Assembly: GCF_905220415.1 (NCBI RefSeq)
Contig: NC_059568.1
Coordinates: forward strand, 6,138,001-6,202,000
Reading direction: 5' to 3'
Origin: Colias croceus
Lineage: Eukaryota; Arthropoda; Insecta; Lepidoptera; Pieridae
DNA: 64,000 nucleotides
Position numbers and translations under genes: made by a program. Positions 37,601 to 46,600 of this stretch are shown in pieces; the first letter of the stretch is position 1, and each line of letters starts with the position of its first letter. A model generated the notes under the pieces. It ran no database searches and had not been told where the DNA came from. It was given only the letters and a program-made list of their open reading frames with translations.

Positions 37601-40600
37601 AATAATACCGCTACCGCAAACTGTCTCAATTCCTACAACATGCTCGACTCCTTCATAAAAGGCTGTACGCTAGACCAAGACTCTAGATATTGACGACTTT
37701 TAAAATTTTAACATTACATAAGTCAATGTTTCTTACAGGAACTGGTTCTGTGAATGTCTCGAACCGCCACTTAAGCTCCGAGAGAGGATGGACTGAAGTT
37801 GAGTGTGGTATAGGCAACGGCCCGGTGTTAGGGTTTAAGATATTCCGCACCATATCCAGGCTTATGTTTGTAAACTGCGGCACGGGATTGCAGTTCACGC
37901 CCCGTGGAATTGTACCTAGTCTTGTGTCAAGTAAGTAGAAGATAACTTTTGTTGTATAGAAAATAGTCAGCATATCTACTTTCTTATATACTTACTAGCA
38001 TTCCGCCCGCGGCTTCGCCCGCGTTTTCAGAAAAAACCCCGCATAGTTCCCTTTCCCGTGGGATTTCCGGGATAAAACCTATCCTATCTCTCAAGTTGGA
38101 TCGAACTGCACATGGTGTGCGAATTTTATTATAATCGGTTAAGTTGTTTAGGAGTCCATTGAGGACAAACATTGTGACACGAGATTTATATATATTAAGA
38201 AGATATTACAAAAAATGTATAGCACAGTCATCTTATTTGACTCAAATTAGATAATTTATTTATAAACTTTCAAATCATATCTTCAATCAAACTTCATCTT
38301 AAAAGGTATTTATTTAAAACTAGCTTCCGCCCGCGACTCCGTCCGCGCGGATGTCGGTCTTTGCGTGGATGGTTTATTTCTCCATTTTGAGTAACTCGGA
38401 CAATGACATCTTATAAATATCTATTGGACCCAAATACGGCTAGGTCTATAATAATACGCAACGTGTGTTCGCGGTACCTACTATACCCGGCGCGGCCTAA
38501 GATGATCCCTATGACAGTTCGTCTTAGTGATTGCTCGTATGATGGATCTTGTCGATACTTTACTATTTTATAGGCAAAGGCGTGGTTTGCATTCAGCCAC
38601 CTCGGTAAACATGTTTTTACAAATATTATAAAATGAATTTTTAACGTCTATTATGTAAACGAAACGGTAAGTAAAACGAAAGTTTTCAAAAACATAAAAA
38701 TACACCTTATCATTTTCTCGTAATTTTTAACCCGTTTAACACAGTGTATATTAATTTATCATGAAAATGGAATCCCCCATTTAATTTTTCTAAAAAACTT
38801 ATATTATCATAGGTAAGTAAATTAACGCGAACGGTAATTATTAATTAAGTATGCTGCGATCTTCTGTTCCATTCAATAGTGAATGAACTATAGCTTAAGC
38901 ATGGAAAGAATGTGAACTCGTTTCCATTATCGAAATTTGTTTATCGATACTTTCCGCACTAGTCGATAAATGCCAACGATGTAAGTTTTGAAGGACGTAA
39001 ACGTAAAGTCAGATTGATATAATTTCTCGTAAATGATAAGAATTGTTATAATTCCAACGGAATATCATTATAATAGGATAAAGCTACGTAAAAATTAATA
39101 AATGCCATTTTTAGACGCCTCCAATACGTTTCTAATTTAATGGTGACGCCATTACAAGTTTGTCTCTTGAGAATAACTGTCAGTGTCATAGGGATCATCT
39201 TAGGCCGCGCCGGGTATACAGAACAACGTCTATGGATAACTGAAAAATTGAGATTAATTTTTTTTCTACGTATTTTTCCAGGATAAAAAGTATCCTATTT
39301 TACGCCCAGGATAATAAGGTATAATTATACCAAGTTTCATCAAAATCGAACCGGTGGTTTTCACGTGATGTCTTCACATACAGACAGACAGACAGACAAA
39401 AATTTTTTTAATCACATATTTGGGTTTGGTATCGATCCAGTAACACCCCCTGCTAGTTATTTTTTCAATATTTTCAATGTACAGAATTGACCCTTCTACA
39501 GATTTATTATATGTATAGATTACACACCTTCTGTTTCTGTACTACTTCAAAAGTATCATAATATATATTTGCACTTAGAAAAATGAATGTGGGACACACT
39601 TGGATACAAAAACATAACTTTCCGTACAATTTCAGCAATGGCCTTACAACTAGACGCGCATTCAGTGGGCTACCTCACATACAGAGTGGGCGGCCAAGGC
39701 GGGTCCTCAATGACGTCCACATATGTACGTGACTCGGAGAAATATCACTTAAATGCAGCTGTACAGATTGGCAATCCACACTCTTTCATATCACTGAATA
39801 TTATGCGGAAACTACCTCAACATGACATGAAATTGAGGCTCGCTTTGAAGTGAGTAACTGTGTTTTATTGTATGTTTATTTTTAAATTGTGAAGTACTGT
39901 TGTTTAATGTACATGCAATGCAAATTTTTAACTGCTCTATAATGTTATCGTTAATGCAAAATTTTAATAAGATTTGATAATAAAGAACAATTTTTTATAA
40001 TTATTAATTGGTGTGAAACCCGATATATGTGTGTGTGTAATAAAACTTAAATAGCAAAGTGCGAATATAATTAGTTGATATAAAACAAAAAATTGCGAAC
40101 TGAACGAATTCATCGTCGTTATTATCGGAAGGTTTTTAATGATTTTAGGCCACAATATTATGTCATTGAACTTTTGATTCTTAGACATGTTTCCTTACAA
40201 AATTTATAGGTTCAGTGGCGATTTTCATAAAAAAATCGTCTAGTTCTGAACCAGCTAGCTTCTGAAGTATAACCACGGAGCCATTGCGAAATGAATTAAA
40301 CATTTAAAAAAACTATGCTCTATACTCCGACCTGGTTAATTGTAAGCATTGATGCGAAATATGAATTTATCATTTTTATTGAAAAAGAGAAAAAGAGTGT
40401 ATTCTGATAAACAATAATGATAATAATTACTCCTTATATACAATTTGTATATTGGAGTCTACTTTTCTGATTCATGGTGCTATGAAATACTACTGAAACG
40501 ATTTTTCGTAAAAAAGAAATTGATCAGTGATACAGATGCCTTTTGCATCTGCCGTATACCCCACAATGACACATGCGAATTCATTTTAAATAATAACTAT

Positions 40601-43600
40601 AATATTAAACACTTATATGCGACTATGCTAAATGCGACTGTTTTTTTGTTGGTAATCCGTTTTTTTCATAGCTGGTGCCAAACTAAATTTAAGTTTAGTT
40701 TAGTTCTGTCAATTTAGTTGTTGGTTAAAAAAAAAAGATTTTATTTGCGCCTTCCTCGAAAATAATAAAAAAACATTTACAGATTCGGCACTTTCGGTGC
40801 GATAGCAGAATACGGGGCGGAGAAGAAAGTGTCGCAGAATAGCAGCGTCTCAGCTGCTGTGATGCTTGGTGTCCCTAGTGGAGTTATGCTCAAACTTAAG
40901 TATGTGTTTGTATGGTACTGAAGTATCTAATATAGTTGTTAGTGTTGTAAAAGTAATTGAAAAGACACAGTTTTTTGTGTAGTAATTGAAGAGACCGTGG
41001 TCAAACATTTTATTTCCGTGGGAATTTTCATTCACTATACGGGCGAAGCTGCGGTGGAAATCTGGTCACAAGTTTAAATTGACTATAATGAAAACAATTT
41101 CAGTGTTCATAAATTACTACATGTTTTTACATTACTTTGTTTCCTTCATATAGCACAAGACATTGTACAATAAAAGCTAAAATCTCATCATCATCAGCCC
41201 ATATACGTTCCTACTGCTAGGACACAGGCCTCCGGCTACAGGCGATAATCCACCACGCTGGCCAAGTGCGGGTTGACGGATGACACATGTCGTTGTACTT
41301 TTGATTCTTCGACATGCAGGTTTCCTCACGATGTTTTCCTTCACCGTTAGATGAAAGTTACTACGGTGGTGATGAAATAAAAAAAAACGACGTGTGTCAC
41401 TTGGGGACTGGCGCGGTAAAGCTATTGCATGCTATGCCTTCAAGCCACACCTCCGCCCGTCGGAGTGGGGAGCGTGAGGTTTTTCGTTACGGAATTTCTC
41501 GATTCGGTCCCCGCGCCCAAGGCCCGCGATAGAACCTATGCAATAGCTTAATAAAAAAAAAAAATTCCAGATGGTCGTGCGCGTCCCAAACGATAGTGGT
41601 GCCGATACACCTGTGTGAGGAGGTGATACCGGCGCCGGTGTTCTACGCGACCGTGGTGCCGATGGTCTCGTGGCTGATGCTGAAGAAGCTAGTCCTGGAC
41701 CCCATCACGAGGGAGAAACAGGAAAGGGACAGGCAACGGTCCATGGAGGCTAACTTTGAAAGGTGAGGAAATGGCTTGGAAAGTCGTAAACGTATATAAA
41801 AATCTCATGTGTGTTTTTGAAACACATCAAAATTCACTTCACCCTTTGTGTAATGTAGTATTTTTCATCACCAGTGCATAAATTTGCGGAGGAATCCACT
41901 GTGAAATAATTGGCATATATCACAAATCACAATCAAGTAGTTTGTAATATGTAATTTTTGCTTAAAACATAGATAGTCCCGGCATGACTATTCAGTCAGT
42001 GGTTTCATTAAAAATTCCAATAGAATCAATAGACATTGAACATTTGAACAGTTATTATAATAAATCAAAACAAATAAATGTTTATATTGTTTAAGATTGC
42101 AAGAAATGCAAAGACAAGCCAGAGCAACAATAGAACTAATGAGAGAGACGTATTCGAGAAATCGAGGCGATGAAGAAAAGAAGAAGGGTCTTGTTATCAT
42201 CAAAGCTTTGTATGGAAAAATGCCCTCAGGTAATTATCTACACTAATATTATGAAGAGGAAAACTTTGTTTGTTTGATTGTAATGAATAGGTTCATAAAC
42301 TACTGGACCGATTTTAAAAATTCTTTCACCATTCGAAAGCTACATTATCCACGAGTAATATAGGCTATATAATATTATCACGCTAAGACCAACAGGAGCG
42401 GAGCCACGCGGGTGAAACCGCGCGGCACAACTAGTTATATATATTTCTTAAAGAATATAGTGACATACATAAATGTATAATTATGGATAAACGAATCTAC
42501 ATCAATTCATGAATGAAGAATTTGAATATTTTACTGTAACGCGCGCGCCTCACATTTTTTTTTACTGTAAAATGAATAATGAACTACACTAAAGTCAATC
42601 CGAAAGGTTAATTATTTTAAGTGAAACCTAAGAATTTTCACTTGAAAAAATCAGCTTCGGCGCGTTGAGAGTAAAATTACAAGGTCGCGTCATGGCAATA
42701 CCGTTACGTCATGGAGTAAGACGATGATTTTGAATATTGCAAAAGAAGCACTTCTAACACGTGTGCTCGGCACACACGATATTTTTTATCTACATACATA
42801 TATATAAATGAAATCCGTTTCGCGTTGTCATGGCATCACGTGTGAACGGCTGAACCGATTTCGATAATTATTTTTTTATTGTATTCCTTGAAGTACGAGG
42901 ATGGTTCTATGTAGAGAAAACGTAAATATGTACCACGGGCTAAGCCGGGGCGGACCGCTAGTATGAAATAAAACAGATAAGTTTAAAAATTATAATTCCC
43001 AGGTGCATCAAACCACGAGACAGGGGAAGAGATGGGTGACGGAGCACCCGAGTCACCAAGCGCTTACAGCGAAGTGATAGACGTCACTATACCGCTGCAG
43101 TGTTTGGTGAGAGACTCCAGGCTGGAACTACTGGAGGCTAGCAAGGTATGTGATGAAAGCTTTTTGCGTTGTTTCTTGTCTTTCTTTCAAATCATGATTA
43201 TTGTCTCTGTAGAAAGTTAGAGGGCTAGAGCATGAAAATCAAGCATCTTAAGAAAGATACATAATAATGTATCTTTATTTTTTATGTCTTTTAAAATAAA
43301 TAAAATAAAAATATGTATCTTTATTTCACATCCACAATTACAAAATATACAAAAACGATGGTCCCGTACTAGACTATAGTCTGTATTACGGGTACCGATG
43401 TCCTTCCATGTTACAGTTGAGAAATATGTGGACGTAATTTAAACATTTATTATATAATACCTAGCTGTACCCCGCGGCTTCAACCGCTTTGCTCTGCTCC
43501 TATTGGTGTAAGAGCGATGATGAAACAACAAATGGGCTATCTACACTGAAATAATTTTTCAAAATGGTTCTGTAATTTCTGAAATCTGAGATTAGACAGC

Positions 43601-46600
43601 GTACAACCTGATTGGTTGTATGTTTTAATCAGTTAATCTCACAAACAAAAAAAAAACTATTCAGGACGTATTTACAAATTGACGCGCATCAATTTTAGGT
43701 ATTGAGTCTTACTACTACACGTGCACGGCTCACACACACATCGAAATGCGCGAAGCGGCGAAATTATGAGTAAACTGACACGACTTGATAATTGAGCTTA
43801 TTTTTATTGCTATGTTTTTTTTAACTTTACTTTGATTTGTAAAGTTTGTAACGTTGAATGGTCACAAAAGTAGATACCATTTATCTAATTTCATTGGACA
43901 GTGATTGTTTGGTAAACAAGTACTTGCCAAAGTGTACTTCGAAGACTGGTACTGGAACTTATAGACGAGTGGAGCTAGGGGTGCCGAGTTTGGGCTCGTT
44001 TTGTTAAAAAAATTATACTGCGTCCGTATAACAGGTATACCTGTTATCTATGGACGCAGTATAATTTTTTTTTAATTGTACCGATTTCGTAAAAAATCGA
44101 TATCTCAGGATCCTTAGGATCACAAAACAGGAAACTGATACCAAAATTTAAAAAAGTCAACGCCATTTTGATTTTTTTTGTTATTGTACCGATTTCGTTC
44201 CAAATCGATATCTGAGGATCTCTAGGATCGCAAAACAGGAAACTGTTACAAAAATTTGAAAAAGTCAACGCCATTTTGAAATTTTCTGTTATTGTACCGA
44301 TTTCGTTCAAAATCGATATCTGAGGCTCCCTGGGATCGCAAAACAGGAAACTGGTACCAAAATTTTAAAAAGTCAGCGCCATTTTGAAATTCTTTGTTAT
44401 TGTACCGATTTCGTTCAAAATCGATATCTGAGGATCCTTAGGATCACAAAACAGGAAACTGTTACCAAAATTGAAAAAAAGTCAACGCCATTTTGAAATT
44501 TTCTGTTATTGTACCGATTTCGTTCAAAATCGATATCTGAGGCTCCCTGGGATCGCAAAACAGGAAACTGTTACAAAAATTTGAAAAAGTCAACGCCATT
44601 TTGAAATTTTCTGTTATTGTACCGATTTCGTTCAAAATCGATATCTGAGGCTCCCTGGGATCGCAAAACAGGAAACTGGTACCAAAATTTTAAAAAGTCA
44701 GCGCCATTTTGAAATTCTTTGTTATTGTACCGATTTCGTTCAAAATCGATATCTGAGGATCCTTAGGATCACAAAACAGGAAACTGTTACCAAAATTGAA
44801 AAAAAGTCAACGCCATTTTGAAATTTTCTGTTATTGTACCGATTTCGTTCAAAATCGATATCTGAGGCTCCCTGGGATCGCAAAACAGGAAACTGGTACC
44901 AAAATTTTAAAAAGTCAGCGCCATTTTGAAATTCTTTGTTATTGTACCGATTTCGTTCAAAATCGATATCTGAGGATCCTTAGGATCACAAAACAGGAAA
45001 CTGTTACCTAAATTGAAAAAAAGACAACGTCATTTTGAAATTTTCTGTTATTGTACCGATTTCGTTCAAAATCGATATCTGAGACTCCCTGGGATCACAA
45101 AACAGGAAAATGGTACCGAAATTTAAAAAATTCGGCGCCATTTTGAAATTCTTTGTTAATTGACAGATTTCGTTCAAAATCGATACCTGAGGATCCTTAG
45201 GATCAAACTCAGCTCTGCTGGTTACGCTGGCAGAAAGATTCGACAGTTAACTGACATAGAAACTGCAAGAATTGTATATTTTGCTTCTTTACCAGCTGAA
45301 TTTATTAAATTTTGGTACCAGTTTCCTATTTTGCGATCGTAGATCCTCAGATATCGATTTTGAAGGAAATCGGTACAACAAAGAATTTCAAAATGGCGAT
45401 GATTTTTTTTAATTTTGGTACCAGTTTCCGGTTTTGTGATCCTAGAGATCTTTAGATATCGATTTTGAACGAAATCAGTACAATAACAAAAATTTCAAAA
45501 TGGCGTTGACTTTTTTTATTTTAGTAACAGTTTCCTGTTTTGTGATCCTAAGGATCCTCAGATATCGATTTTGAACGATATCGGTACAATAACAAAAAAA
45601 TCAAAATGGCGTTGACTTTTTTAAATTTCGGTACCATTTTCCTGTTTTGTGATCCTAAGGAGCCTCAGATATCGATTTTGAACGAAATCGGTACAATAAC
45701 AAAAAAATCAAAATGGCGTTGACTTTTTTAAATTTCGGTACCATTTTCCTGTTTTGTGATCCTAAGGAGCCTCAGATATCGATTTTGAACGAAATCGGTA
45801 CAATAACAGAAATTTTCAAAATGGCGTTGACTTTTTTTCAATTTTGGTAACAGTTTCCTGTTTTGTGATCCTAAGGATCCTCAGATATCGATTTTGAACG
45901 AAATCGGTACAATAACAAAGAATTTCAAAATGGCGCTGACTTTTTAAAATTTTGGTACCAGTTTCCTGTTTTGCGATCCCAGGGAGTCTCAGATATCGAT
46001 TTTGAGCGAAATCGGTACAATAACAACGAATTTCAAAATGGCGCTGGCTTTTTAAAATATTGGTACCAGTTACCTGTTTTGCGATCCTAGGGATCCTTAG
46101 ATATTGATTTTGAACGAAATCGGTACAATAACAAAGAATTTCAAAATGGCGCTGACTTTTAAAAATTTTGGTACCAGTTTCCTGTTTTGCGATCCCAGGG
46201 AGCCTCAGATATCGATTTTGAACGAAATCGGTACAATAACAAAGAATTTCAAAATGGCGCTGACTTTTTAAAATTTTGGTACCAGTTTCCTGTTTTGCGA
46301 TCCCAGGGAGCCTCAGATATCGATTTTGAACGAAATCGGTACAATAACAGAAAATTTCAAAATGGCGTTGACTTTTTTTCAATTTTGGTAACAGTTTCCT
46401 GTTTTGTGATCCTAAGGATCCTCAGATATCGATTTTGAACGAAATCGGTACAATAACAAAGAATTTCAAAATGGCGCTGACTTTTTAAAATTTTGGTACC
46501 AGTTTCCTGTTTTGCGATCCCAGGGAGCCTCAGATATCTATTTTGAACGAAATCGGTACTATAACAGAAAATTTCAAAATGGCGTTGACTTTTTTTCAAT

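Noticed and set aside
45816..46382. 188-codon open frame with repeated SQRHFEILCYCTDFVQNRYL
   Set aside because: Produced by the 109-bp tandem units; the same frame appears in several places on both strands.
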